Shown: positions 16,244 through 22,833 of the stretch, in pieces | How positions within the stretch are numbered: the stretch's first letter is position 1 | Layout: every line of letters starts with the position of its first letter | Source of the DNA: Sulfurimonas sp. | GTDB taxonomy: Bacteria > Campylobacterota > Campylobacteria > Campylobacterales > Sulfurimonadaceae | Direction: 5' to 3' | Assembly (NCBI GenBank): GCA_016744115.1 | Contig: JADGEZ010000024.1 | Span: 1-32,155 of the forward strand | Length of the DNA: 32,155 nucleotides | Position numbers and translations under genes: made by a program | Notes under the pieces: generated by a model | Told to the model about the DNA's origin: nothing | The model's input: only the letters and a program-made list of their open reading frames with translations | Database searches by the model: none

Positions 16244-17321
16244 AAATTCCACCTAAAATTGAATTTTTATTTGCCCCTGTTACACAACTTAAATTTACTT
16301 CTTTAGCTTGGATTCTCATATACGCTAACCAAGCAAAAGCCATAGATTCCATAAAGTCACTACTTACTCCTAAGTTATTACTTATCTTAACATCTATTAG
16401 ACACAATTCACTAATTCTTTGCATCAAAAACTTATTTTTCGTACCACCACCACAAACTATCAGCATCTCAACATCGGTATTTTTTAATGTATTTGAAATA
16501 CTTTGTGCCGTTAGTTCTAAAAGTGTTCTCTGTATATCTTCATCCTTAATACTTTGAAATGAGGGCAGATGATTTGCAAGCCAAGTAGCATTAAAGTACT
16601 CTCGTCCAGTACTTTTTGGTGGAAGTTTTTTAAAGTAACTATCTGATAGAAATTTTTCTAATAACTCCTCATTGATTGTACCTGAGAGTGCAAAATAGCC
16701 ATCTTTATCATAAGAAGTATTTTTACAAGTACTGACCCAATAATCTAAAAGAGCATTTCCTACACCAATATCCCAACCATTGAGCTTATCTCCTAAAAAT
16801 GTGATATTTGCCATTCCCCCAATGTTTAATACAGCTATATTTTGCTTGAGCGAAGAGAAGATAAACTGATGAAACGCTGGTACAAAAGGTGCTCCTTGCC
16901 CACCATTTGCTATATCCATACTTCTAAAGTCTGTTACAACCTGTATATTTGTTTGAGCAACAAGTATATTTGGACATCCTAATTGCATAGAAAAAGGAAA
17001 ATTACCAAATGGCTGATGCCAAAGAGTTTGACCGTGGAGACCAATAGCTTCTATAGTGCTTGCGTCAAGCTTATTTTCTTTAAGAAAGACTTTTATCGCA
17101 TCAGCAAATAAATACCCAAGCTTTGTATGTAAAATTCCGATTATCTCAAGCGTAGTCTGATTAGAGAGTAGGTACAAAATTTCTTCTTTAAGAGTCTCAT
17201 CAAAGGGGTACTCAAGCGAGCAAAGGAGTGCACATGATTTCTCATCAATCCGACATAAGCACACATCTACCCCATCAAGACTTGTACCGCTCATCACACC
17301 GATATATAGATTAGAACTCAT
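16236..17321 (-). CDS. anmK: Anhydro-N-acetylmuramic acid kinase AnmK
   Basis: Opens and phosphorylates 1,6-anhydroMurNAc to MurNAc-6-phosphate using ATP. N-terminal phosphate loop YIGVMSGTSLDGVD is at 6-19, with VTDFRSMDIANGGQGAPFVPAFH and NIGGMANITF in the middle and a C-terminal VCGGGTKN. The 361-residue length is typical. It overlaps amgK by eight bases. Known pathways then need a MurNAc-6-phosphate phosphatase (MupP) before AmgK can act, and none is encoded here. Confidence 0.95.
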   Translation of the reverse strand: MSSNLYIGVMSGTSLDGVDVCLCRIDEKSCALLCSLEYPFDETLKEEILYLLSNQTTLEIIGILHTKLGYLFADAIKVFLKENKLDASTIEAIGLHGQTLWHQPFGNFPFSMQLGCPNILVAQTNIQVVTDFRSMDIANGGQGAPFVPAFHQFIFSSLKQNIAVLNIGGMANITFLGDKLNGWDIGVGNALLDYWVSTCKNTSYDKDGYFALSGTINEELLEKFLSDSYFKKLPPKSTGREYFNATWLANHLPSFQSIKDEDIQRTLLELTAQSISNTLKNTDVEMLIVCGGGTKNKFLMQRISELCLIDVKISNNLGVSSDFMESMAFAWLAYMRIQAKEVNLSCVTGANKNSILGGIYG

Positions 17322-17345
17322 TATTCTATGAAACTGATACTAGAT

Positions 17346-18341
17346 TTACACCATCACCACTTCTCGTTTCCCTTGAACTATCTCACCAATCAAATAAGCA
17401 TCAGTTTGGGATAAGATTTTTTGGACATTTGACTCTTCAACCACTAGTATCATCCCTACGCCCATATTAAAAGCTCGAAACATCTCGTCTCTATCTATAT
17501 GCTTAGACATGAGTTCAAATATTGGAAGCACCTTAATAGAATCTTTTTGTACCCTAGCTTGTAAGTTTTTAGGAAGCACACGAGGAAGATTTTCTACTAT
17601 TCCCCCTCCTGTAATATGAGCCATTGCTACTATCTCACTTTTAAGTGCTTTAAATGTTTTTACATAGATATTTGTAGGTTCTAGTAAGGTTTGGATTAAG
17701 GGCTTACCATTAAAATCATCTTCAAATTCCATCCCCATTTTTTCAAACAATACTTTTCTTGCAAGTGAAAAGCCATTTGAGTGAAGTCCTGAACTAGGAA
17801 GTGCTATAAGTTTATGTCCTGCACGCACGAGTGACACTCTATCCATCTCAGATTTTTCACATACACCAACTGCAAAACCAGCTAAGTCATAATCATCATT
17901 TGAGTACATCCCTGGCATCTCAGCAGTTTCCCCACCGATTAAAGCACACTCACTTCTTATACAACCCTCTGCAATACCTGCTATAACGCTTGTAGCAACA
18001 TCTACATCAAGTTTGGCAGTAGCATAATAGTCTAAAAAAAACGAGGGCGTTCCAAAGTTACAAAGCAAGTCATTTACACACATAGCAACTAAATCAATTC
18101 CAACAGTATTGTGAATACCTGAATCAATCGCAAGTTTAAGTTTTGTGCCAACTCCATCAGTCGCTGCTAACATGACTGGTTCTTTAAAGCCAGTAGGAAG
18201 TTCAAATGCACCAGCAAATGATCCTATCCCCCCTAAGACACCAGGTGTTTTTGTGGATTTTACAAGAGGTTTGATATTTTCAACGAAACTGTTACCTGCG
18301 TTTATATCAACACCAGCATCTTTGTATGTAATTTGGCTCAT
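17346..18341 (-). CDS. purM: Phosphoribosylformylglycinamidine cyclo-ligase PurM
   Basis: Fifth step of purine synthesis: ATP-dependent closure of FGAM to AIR, in the cytoplasm. Diagnostic blocks are SQITYKDAGVDINAGN at the start, MLAATDGVGTKLK, GGETAEMPGMY and LPSSGLHSNGFSLAR. I choose MSQITY at 18341, where GGAG lies six bases upstream; the in-frame ATG at 18353 has no ribosome site. anmK begins 24 bases after its stop, so purM may lead the cell-wall salvage operon, although the functions are unrelated. Confidence 0.95.
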   Translation of the reverse strand: MSQITYKDAGVDINAGNSFVENIKPLVKSTKTPGVLGGIGSFAGAFELPTGFKEPVMLAATDGVGTKLKLAIDSGIHNTVGIDLVAMCVNDLLCNFGTPSFFLDYYATAKLDVDVATSVIAGIAEGCIRSECALIGGETAEMPGMYSNDDYDLAGFAVGVCEKSEMDRVSLVRAGHKLIALPSSGLHSNGFSLARKVLFEKMGMEFEDDFNGKPLIQTLLEPTNIYVKTFKALKSEIVAMAHITGGGIVENLPRVLPKNLQARVQKDSIKVLPIFELMSKHIDRDEMFRAFNMGVGMILVVEESNVQKILSQTDAYLIGEIVQGKREVVMV

Positions 18342-18439
18342 TAAGAACTCCATTTATAAAGTACGAAATTATATCTTATAAGTGTTGAGAGAAAAATAAG
18401 GGCTGTTTCTCTTCTTCAGAATATAGCATAATAAACTAG

Positions 18440-18505
18440 ACCCTGAATTGGTATGCCCTTTGGGTACAAGTTCAGGGTTACAAAACAAGTTCAGGGCGAC
18501 AAAAG
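18440..18505. repeat. REP-like palindromic repeat, copy 2
   Basis: A long imperfect hairpin from 18440 to 18478, with arms accctgaa and ttcagggt and a partly paired interior (gta..tac, ccc..ggg). A further direct copy of the arm (agttcagggcgacaaaag, 18488-18505) follows. The same 18-base word, inverted and with one mismatch, occurs at 13607-13624. Confidence 0.65.
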
Positions 18506-18517
18506 ATAATAAACAAA

Positions 18518-18526
18518 TGGTACAAT
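18518..18526 (+). promoter_or_regulatory. Candidate extended -10 element for the rqcH-like gene
   Basis: TGGTACAAT is an extended -10 match (TGn followed by TACAAT). It ends six bases before the ATG, so transcription would begin at or next to the start codon. No ribosome site lies between them. Confidence 0.4.
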
Positions 18527-18532
18527 CATAAT

Positions 18533-19858
18533 ATGAAACTATCACACTTAAAACAAATCGTAAGATATATACAAAAGTTTAATAAAATTTCGGCTATTTA
18601 TAGAGTGAGTGATAGTATCGTAAAAATTGCTTTTGATAAAGATGATGAGATTTACTTTAACATGCAACGCTCTAGTTCTAGCATGTTTTCTTGTAGCTCT
18701 TTTTCTCGTTCAAAAGTTTATAATGCACCTTTTGATGTAGTTTTGGCAAAAAGATTTAATCGTGCTAATGTTTTAAGTGTTTCCCTTTTAAATGATGATA
18801 AAATTGTACGATTTAAAACTTCTATTAGCTCGGCTTATAAAGAAGAGATTAGCTTTTTGCAGTTTGAATTTACTGGAAAGTATACAAATATAATTATTTT
18901 AGATGAGCAAAATATTGTACTTGAAGCTCTTCGTCATGTCGATTTATTTTCATCCTTTCGTGAGGTAAGAGTAGGGCAGATACTTTTAGATGTACCAACA
19001 GCTCCCTACCTTGCCAAAGAATACCCCCTTGCCAATGTTGAAGAGTTTTTGTATGCAAATTATGCAAATGAACAAGCACAAAAATTAAGCTCACTCAAAA
19101 AACAAAAAGTAATTTTTTTAAATAAAAAATTAAAAAAACTTCAAAAATTATATGATTTCTTAGATGATGAAAAAAGTTTAGCAAAAATCGCACAAGAAGC
19201 TCAGTACTTTGGAAATCTAATCTTATCAAATATGCACACAATTAAACCCTATGAAAAACTTTTAAAACTCAATGATTATGATGGAAAGGAGATAGAGATA
19301 TACTTACAAAAAAGCTACTCTAGCGTAGCTCAAATGTCAAATGCACTTTTTACTAAGGGTAAAAAAGCAAAACAAAAGGCTAAGAATCTTCATATAGAAA
19401 AAACATCACTTAAATTTAAAATACAACATCTCAAACTTTTTATAAATACAGTGCAAGAAGCCAAAGACGCATCAAAAATTCTACTCCTTTTTCCAAAAAA
19501 AGAACAAAGTAAAAAAATAAAAATAAATGACTCAATAGAGAGTTTTTTGATAGAGGGCTATAAAGTTTCTTTAGGAAAAAATGAAAAAGGAAATATTGAA
19601 GTACTTAAAAATGCAAGGGCTAGGGATATTTGGATGCATCTCAAAGATAGACCCTCTTGTCATGTTATCATAGGAACTGATAAGCAAAATTTGCCGATGC
19701 ATATTATACAAAGTGCAGCAAGATTATGTGTAGATTTTACAACAACTTCAAAAGATAAGTATTTAGTCGATTATACTCCAAGGCGTGAAGTAACTATGCA
19801 AAATGGGGCAAATGTACTGTATAACAAGTACAAAACAATTGAAATAGACACTAAATAA
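18533..19858 (+). CDS. rqcH: NFACT-family protein, RqcH-like
   Basis: A 441-residue member of the RqcH/NEMF/FbpA family, which binds stalled 50S subunits and extends nascent chains with alanine in ribosome quality control. Residues 1-160 match NFACT-N. A lysine-rich coiled-coil segment spans about 160-310 (LSSLKKQKVIFLNKKLKKLQ). The NFACT-R domain is at about 345-440 with ARDIWMHLKDRPSCHVI. It is shorter than the roughly 570-residue Bacillus protein. By eye, the functional Asp-Arg pair of NFACT-N aligns with D89-K90. It has no visible ribosome site and may be leaderless. The small gene downstream starts 16 bases after its stop. Confidence 0.85.
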   Translation: MKLSHLKQIVRYIQKFNKISAIYRVSDSIVKIAFDKDDEIYFNMQRSSSSMFSCSSFSRSKVYNAPFDVVLAKRFNRANVLSVSLLNDDKIVRFKTSISSAYKEEISFLQFEFTGKYTNIIILDEQNIVLEALRHVDLFSSFREVRVGQILLDVPTAPYLAKEYPLANVEEFLYANYANEQAQKLSSLKKQKVIFLNKKLKKLQKLYDFLDDEKSLAKIAQEAQYFGNLILSNMHTIKPYEKLLKLNDYDGKEIEIYLQKSYSSVAQMSNALFTKGKKAKQKAKNLHIEKTSLKFKIQHLKLFINTVQEAKDASKILLLFPKKEQSKKIKINDSIESFLIEGYKVSLGKNEKGNIEVLKNARARDIWMHLKDRPSCHVIIGTDKQNLPMHIIQSAARLCVDFTTTSKDKYLVDYTPRREVTMQNGANVLYNKYKTIEIDTK

Positions 19859-19874
19859 TAGGAGGTAAATGATT

Positions 19875-20174
19875 ATGGCTATAGGTCCAATAGGAAGTGC
19901 AATATTTGTAAACCAAATGACTGCCAATGTTTCTTCTGTGCAAAATGCACAAAATAATCGTATAGAATTTCAAAATATGGTAGCTCAAGCTGCTGCAAAT
20001 GAAAAAGATGAGAAAGTTTTAAAAGTGCGTCCTGCTGAGGAAAATCAAGAAGTAGATGAAGACCGTGAACATACACGAGATGAAGCAGATAGAGAGACAC
20101 AAAGAAATAAAAAAGAGCAAGAAACAGAAGAAGAAAATCTAGGAAATCTATATAAGCTAGATATTAAGGTGTAG
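19875..20174 (+). CDS. Small charged protein of unknown function
   Basis: A 99-residue protein beginning MAIGPIGSAIFVNQMTANVS, with a mildly hydrophobic start and then a very polar Glu/Lys/Arg-rich helix (about 45-90) ending in GNLYKLDIKV. No family recognised; proteins of this shape are common in Campylobacterota. A perfect AGGAGG at 19860-19865 sits nine bases before this ATG but only three before the in-frame ATG at 19869, so I prefer 19875. It follows the rqcH-like gene after 16 bases and is probably co-transcribed. Confidence 0.65.
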   Translation: MAIGPIGSAIFVNQMTANVSSVQNAQNNRIEFQNMVAQAAANEKDEKVLKVRPAEENQEVDEDREHTRDEADRETQRNKKEQETEEENLGNLYKLDIKV

Positions 20175-20276
20175 AAAGTTTATTTCTTCTTCAAAAAAGT
20201 AAAAACTGTTTATTAGTTCCAAGGTTTTTTAATAATATATTTTGAGATATATTAAATACCATAGAGATAACTTTGC

Positions 20277-20282
20277 TATAAT
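20277..20282 (+). promoter_or_regulatory. Candidate -10 element for the gluconate-dehydrogenase-like locus
   Basis: A consensus TATAAT, 23 bases before an ATG at 20306 that has an AAGGAG ribosome site. The strong promoter and ribosome site suggest the locus was once well expressed. Confidence 0.45.
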
Positions 20283-20305
20283 AGTGCTAAGGAAAAGGAG
20301 ATTTT

Positions 20306-20386
20306 ATGTGCATCCCTCATGGAGCTTTAGTAAGTATAAGTAATGGCTTTATTAAAAAAGAGAAGTATGCTTTTAAAACCTCGTAG
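20306..20386 (+). pseudogene. 26-residue frame, possible split N-terminus of the subunit-3-like gene
   Basis: This frame starts MCIPHGALVSISNGF behind the best ribosome site of the locus (AAGGAG, spacing five) but stops after 26 codons. It shares DNA with the start of the next frame. Removing one A from the A6 run at 20352-20357 would join it in frame to the downstream protein, so it may be the original start, now frameshifted. Alternatively it is a leader peptide. Confidence 0.35.
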
Positions 20387-20858
20387 AGTGTTTTTTAAGA
20401 CTGCATTCTTAACTACTCTCATTATTATTAGCTCAAAAAATAAACTTTTTGCTTCTCTTACCCCACTCCAAACTTTGGCTATTGTTCAAGAAGATTTATT
20501 TCCTCAAAAGATGATTAGTAACTCCAATGCACTTTCGTATATCAGCATAATTTTTAAACATTCTCGCATCAGTGCAGACAATAAACAGTTTTTACGCAAT
20601 GGCACAAAATGGTTAAATGAAGAAGCAGTATCTCAGTACGATAAACTCTATACAAAGCTAGACTCCAAACAAAGGCAAACTATACTCAAAATCATTTCAA
20701 AAGAATCATGGGGAAAAAGCTGGATAAAAACAGTTCTTAGCTACATAATGGAAGCAGTTTTAGGCGACCCAATATATGGCATAAATAAAAATGAATTTGG
20801 CTGGAGATGGTTAAACCATGAGAGTGGATTACCTCGACCCAAAGAGGCTACATTGTGA
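20343..20858 (+). CDS. Gluconate 2-dehydrogenase subunit 3-like protein
   Basis: A 171-residue protein of the Gluconate_2-dh3 type, the small exported subunit that accompanies a membrane-associated GMC flavoprotein. A twin-arginine-like signal (KPRRVFFKTAFLTT, about 12-25) precedes a hydrophobic stretch. The C-terminus has the family pattern LGDPIYGINKNEFGWRWLNHESGLPRP. The 20343 start lacks a good ribosome site; 20367 or a frameshifted start at 20306 are alternatives. The stop overlaps the GTG of the GMC fragment by four bases, a typical coupled pair. With the catalytic subunit truncated, this subunit probably has no partner here. Confidence 0.7.
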   Translation: MALLKKRSMLLKPRRVFFKTAFLTTLIIISSKNKLFASLTPLQTLAIVQEDLFPQKMISNSNALSYISIIFKHSRISADNKQFLRNGTKWLNEEAVSQYDKLYTKLDSKQRQTILKIISKESWGKSWIKTVLSYIMEAVLGDPIYGINKNEFGWRWLNHESGLPRPKEATL

Positions 20859-21034
20859 AAAATGATTATGATATTTGCATCATCGGAAGTGGTGCTGGTG
20901 GTTCACCCATAGCCTATGAACTTAGCAATGCTGGGTATAATGTAGCAGTCTTAGAAAAGGGAAAAAACTACACAGAAAAATTTTTTTCACTTATATCCTT
21001 TAAATTTGTGTCTTGTATTTTACACTATTTATGA
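20855..21034 (+). pseudogene. Truncated GMC-family oxidoreductase, N-terminal FAD-binding end only
   Basis: GTG start coupled to the preceding stop (GTGA), with aaagagg upstream. The frame encodes 59 residues. Residues 1-43 are clearly the start of a GMC flavoprotein: DYDICIIGSGAGGSPIAYEL, then VAVLEKGKNYTEKFF, including the FAD-binding GxGxxG and the acidic residue after the second strand. After that the sequence becomes unrelated and stops. Family members are about 500-700 residues, so more than 90 percent is missing. No remnant of the C-terminal part is visible in the next 160 bases, which suggests a deletion rather than a point lesion. Confidence 0.8.
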
Positions 21035-21078
21035 TAAATATACTTAGTTTTATACTATGGAATAATTTAATAGATGAA

Positions 21079-21115
21079 AATTAGGTTTAGTACCATGCCT
21101 GAACTAAACCTAATT
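21079..21115. terminator. Perfect 13-bp hairpin, probable bidirectional terminator
   Basis: Arms aattaggtttagt (21079-21091) and actaaacctaatt (21103-21115) pair perfectly around an 11-base loop. On the minus strand TTTTC is read through at the end of the stem, as expected for a terminator of the flavodoxin transcript 82 bases upstream. It would also stop transcripts from the truncated GMC locus. Confidence 0.65.
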
Positions 21116-21197
21116 ATTATTTAATCTTAAGAAATAGGAATCAACTCTTACTTATTTTTTTACCATTTTGCTCCTCTTTATGAATTTAGTTAGTTTA

Positions 21198-21707
21198 TTA
21201 TTTATTAAAATAAGGTGTGATTTGTTCTATCCACTTATCTATTCTTTCATTTGAAAGTTCACTTTGATTGTCTTCATCAAGTGCTAATCCAACAAACTCG
21301 CCATCATTTACTGCCATTGATTCATCAAAGTCATAACCATCCGTACTCCATGATCCTATGACATTTGCCCCATGTTGAACAATTTTTTTATAGATAATTC
21401 CCATAGCATCTAAGAAGTTATCGCAATAATCTTCTTGATCTCCTAATCCAAACATTGCAACAGTTTTTTGAGAAAAATTTACATTGTCTAAGTTATCTAT
21501 ATAATCTTCCCAATCATCTTGTAGTTCTCCCTCACCCCATGTTGAAGACCCAATAATAATTAAATCATAATTTTGCATAGCATTGTCTACTGTATCTGCG
21601 ATATTATGTAAATCAACCTCATTTTCAGTCATCTTGGCTTTTATTAATCTTGCTATATCTTCTGTATGTCCTGTAGAACTTGCATAAAACAAACCTATTT
21701 TTGGCAT
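21198..21707 (-). CDS. fldA: Flavodoxin
   Basis: An FMN electron carrier of 169 residues, the long-chain type, in the cytoplasm. The FMN phosphate loop YASSTGHTED is at 8-17. GSSTWGEGELQDDWEDY and GLGDQEDYCDNFLDAMG supply the two isoalloxazine loops. In Campylobacterota, flavodoxin accepts electrons from pyruvate and 2-oxoglutarate oxidoreductases and can replace ferredoxin when iron is scarce. A strong ribosome site (aaggag) precedes it. It overlaps the upstream unknown gene by 13 bases, and that transcript starts from a region with Fur-box-like dyads, so iron control is likely. Confidence 0.95.
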   Translation of the reverse strand: MPKIGLFYASSTGHTEDIARLIKAKMTENEVDLHNIADTVDNAMQNYDLIIIGSSTWGEGELQDDWEDYIDNLDNVNFSQKTVAMFGLGDQEDYCDNFLDAMGIIYKKIVQHGANVIGSWSTDGYDFDESMAVNDGEFVGLALDEDNQSELSNERIDKWIEQITPYFNK

Positions 21708-22489
21708 CTTTTCTCCTTCCTTTGTATATATGAAAATGAATATGGAACTATTTTTATTTTTTCCAAAGCTTGATTTCTTAGCGTAATATGTTTTTTGAAA
21801 TTATCAGTTTTAGGATATACTAAATAACATTCGTCTATATCATTCTTTTTTAATTGACGGAATCCATTCTCTATGTCACTATTTCTTTGTTTCAAATTTT
21901 GAGGATTTATATGTCTCCATTTTGGAAGCAATCTTGTAGTAATTCCATCTTGATTTATATGAATATAGGGTGATTCTAGGGTAACAGTTTTGTTTATTTC
22001 TTGCTTAATTCTTTTATAGATAGTTCGTGTAAATATCTCATTTAAATCAAGCATCATCTCTAGTTCTTTTCCATTAAAGATAAGTTGTATTAAGTCTATT
22101 ACAGGATGTGCATATCCGAGTAATATTTTAAACTCAGAATTAAAGTAAGTATTTTTACTCATATATTTCATCTTGAAACTTTTACTTTGTTTAAAATATT
22201 GTTGAAACAAAAGAGAATCTTGTTTATATATTTTTATCACTTTTTGAGGCTTCTCAGGTCTAAATTTATAAAATTGAAAAAATGACATTATTTTATCTTC
22301 AAAAATATACAATAAAGTGTTTTTAAATACATGATTATTGTTTAAATTTAACTGCGATTGTGCTGATAAATACTGATTTATCATCGTACAAAACATTCTT
22401 CGCTGGCATGTTATTTCATTAATTTTATATGTTTTAGGCAAAATTTCTTTTGTCTGATTTTTATATTTTGTAAAACCAATTTTACGCAT
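21695..22489 (-). CDS. Unknown protein coupled to flavodoxin, probably iron-regulated
   Basis: A 264-residue protein with no signal peptide and no clear membrane helix. I do not recognise the family. It is rich in Lys, Asn, Gln and Ile and basic overall. Features: CQRRMFC at 28-34 with two cysteines, a hydrophobic patch FKILLGYAHPVIDLIQLIF near 120-138, and a C-terminal IENGFRQLKKNDIDECYLVYPK at about 207-228, which reads like the most structured part. An AAAGGAAA ribosome site precedes the ATG. The overlap with fldA implies a shared transcript. A link to flavodoxin or iron-limited metabolism is inference from position only. Confidence 0.65.
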   Translation of the reverse strand: MRKIGFTKYKNQTKEILPKTYKINEITCQRRMFCTMINQYLSAQSQLNLNNNHVFKNTLLYIFEDKIMSFFQFYKFRPEKPQKVIKIYKQDSLLFQQYFKQSKSFKMKYMSKNTYFNSEFKILLGYAHPVIDLIQLIFNGKELEMMLDLNEIFTRTIYKRIKQEINKTVTLESPYIHINQDGITTRLLPKWRHINPQNLKQRNSDIENGFRQLKKNDIDECYLVYPKTDNFKKHITLRNQALEKIKIVPYSFSYIQRKEKRCQK

Positions 22490-22510
22490 ATTGTTTCCTT
22501 TTTTTGAAAA

Positions 22511-22542
22511 TATAGACTCATTATGTATGGTATGAGTCTATA
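22511..22542 (-). promoter_or_regulatory. Perfect 11-bp hairpin just upstream of the fldA-operon start
   Basis: Arms tatagactcat (22511-22521) and atgagtctata (22532-22542) pair perfectly around a 10-base loop, ending 22 bases before the ATG of the unknown gene. On the minus strand it is followed by TTTTC and an A-run. It could be an attenuator terminator, an RNA-stability hairpin or a dimeric protein site. Confidence 0.5.
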
Positions 22543-22614
22543 AATTATTAATCTTAGCGGTAATAGGAGAATATTATCTGCTGTCTTTGAGTTTTGTACT
22601 TACATACCAGTATA

Positions 22615-22668
22615 TTAATACTCTTCATTAGGTATATAAGGGAGATATAATACATTAAGTATCTTCAT
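22615..22668 (-). CDS. Possible 17-residue leader peptide 2
   Basis: Encodes MKILNVLYLPYIPNEEY within the 344-base leader of the fldA operon. The ribosome site (agag) is weak. Its stop comes about 70 bases before the hairpin. Kept only because it follows a better-supported mini-ORF in the same leader. Confidence 0.2.
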   Translation of the reverse strand: MKILNVLYLPYIPNEEY

Positions 22669-22676
22669 ATATATCT

Positions 22677-22703
22677 CTAATCTTGTTTAAGTCTTTCTTT
22701 CAT
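22677..22703 (-). CDS. Possible 8-residue leader peptide 1
   Basis: Encodes MKERLKQD with an excellent ribosome site (AAGGAGTGAA then ATG). It is the first start codon after the Fur-box-like sites. Too short for any homology argument; a regulatory upstream ORF or the remnant of a former gene start are both possible. Confidence 0.3.
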   Translation of the reverse strand: MKERLKQD

Positions 22704-22715
22704 TTCACTCCTTAT

Positions 22716-22730
22716 TGATAATCGTTATTA
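22716..22730 (-). promoter_or_regulatory. Fur-box-like dyad 1
   Basis: TGATAATCGTTATTA, an imperfect dyad close to the GATAAT-based Fur consensus. It lies just before the ribosome site of the first mini-ORF, where it would overlap the transcription start of a promoter with a TATTAT -10 box. Confidence 0.5.
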
Positions 22731-22767
22731 GAATAATACATTTAATTAGCTTAAAGTATTATTATAT

Positions 22768-22782
22768 TGATAATCAGTATCA
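22768..22782 (-). promoter_or_regulatory. Fur-box-like dyad 2
   Basis: TGATAATCAGTATCA, with perfect TGATA / TATCA half sites spaced by five bases, 37 bases upstream of the first dyad. Two such sites before a flavodoxin operon agree with iron-responsive control. Confidence 0.5.
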
Positions 22783-22833
22783 TATAATAAAGATACATCA
22801 AAGTATCATGTAAAAAATAATTGATTTTTTATA

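Noticed and set aside
21074-21124. Short plus-strand frame starting MKIRFSTMPELN
   Set aside because: It runs through the perfect terminator hairpin and has no ribosome site; best explained by the hairpin itself.
21152-21166. Four-codon ORF (MVKK) with a strong ribosome site after fldA
   Set aside because: Too short to support as a gene; the purine-rich stretch may be chance.
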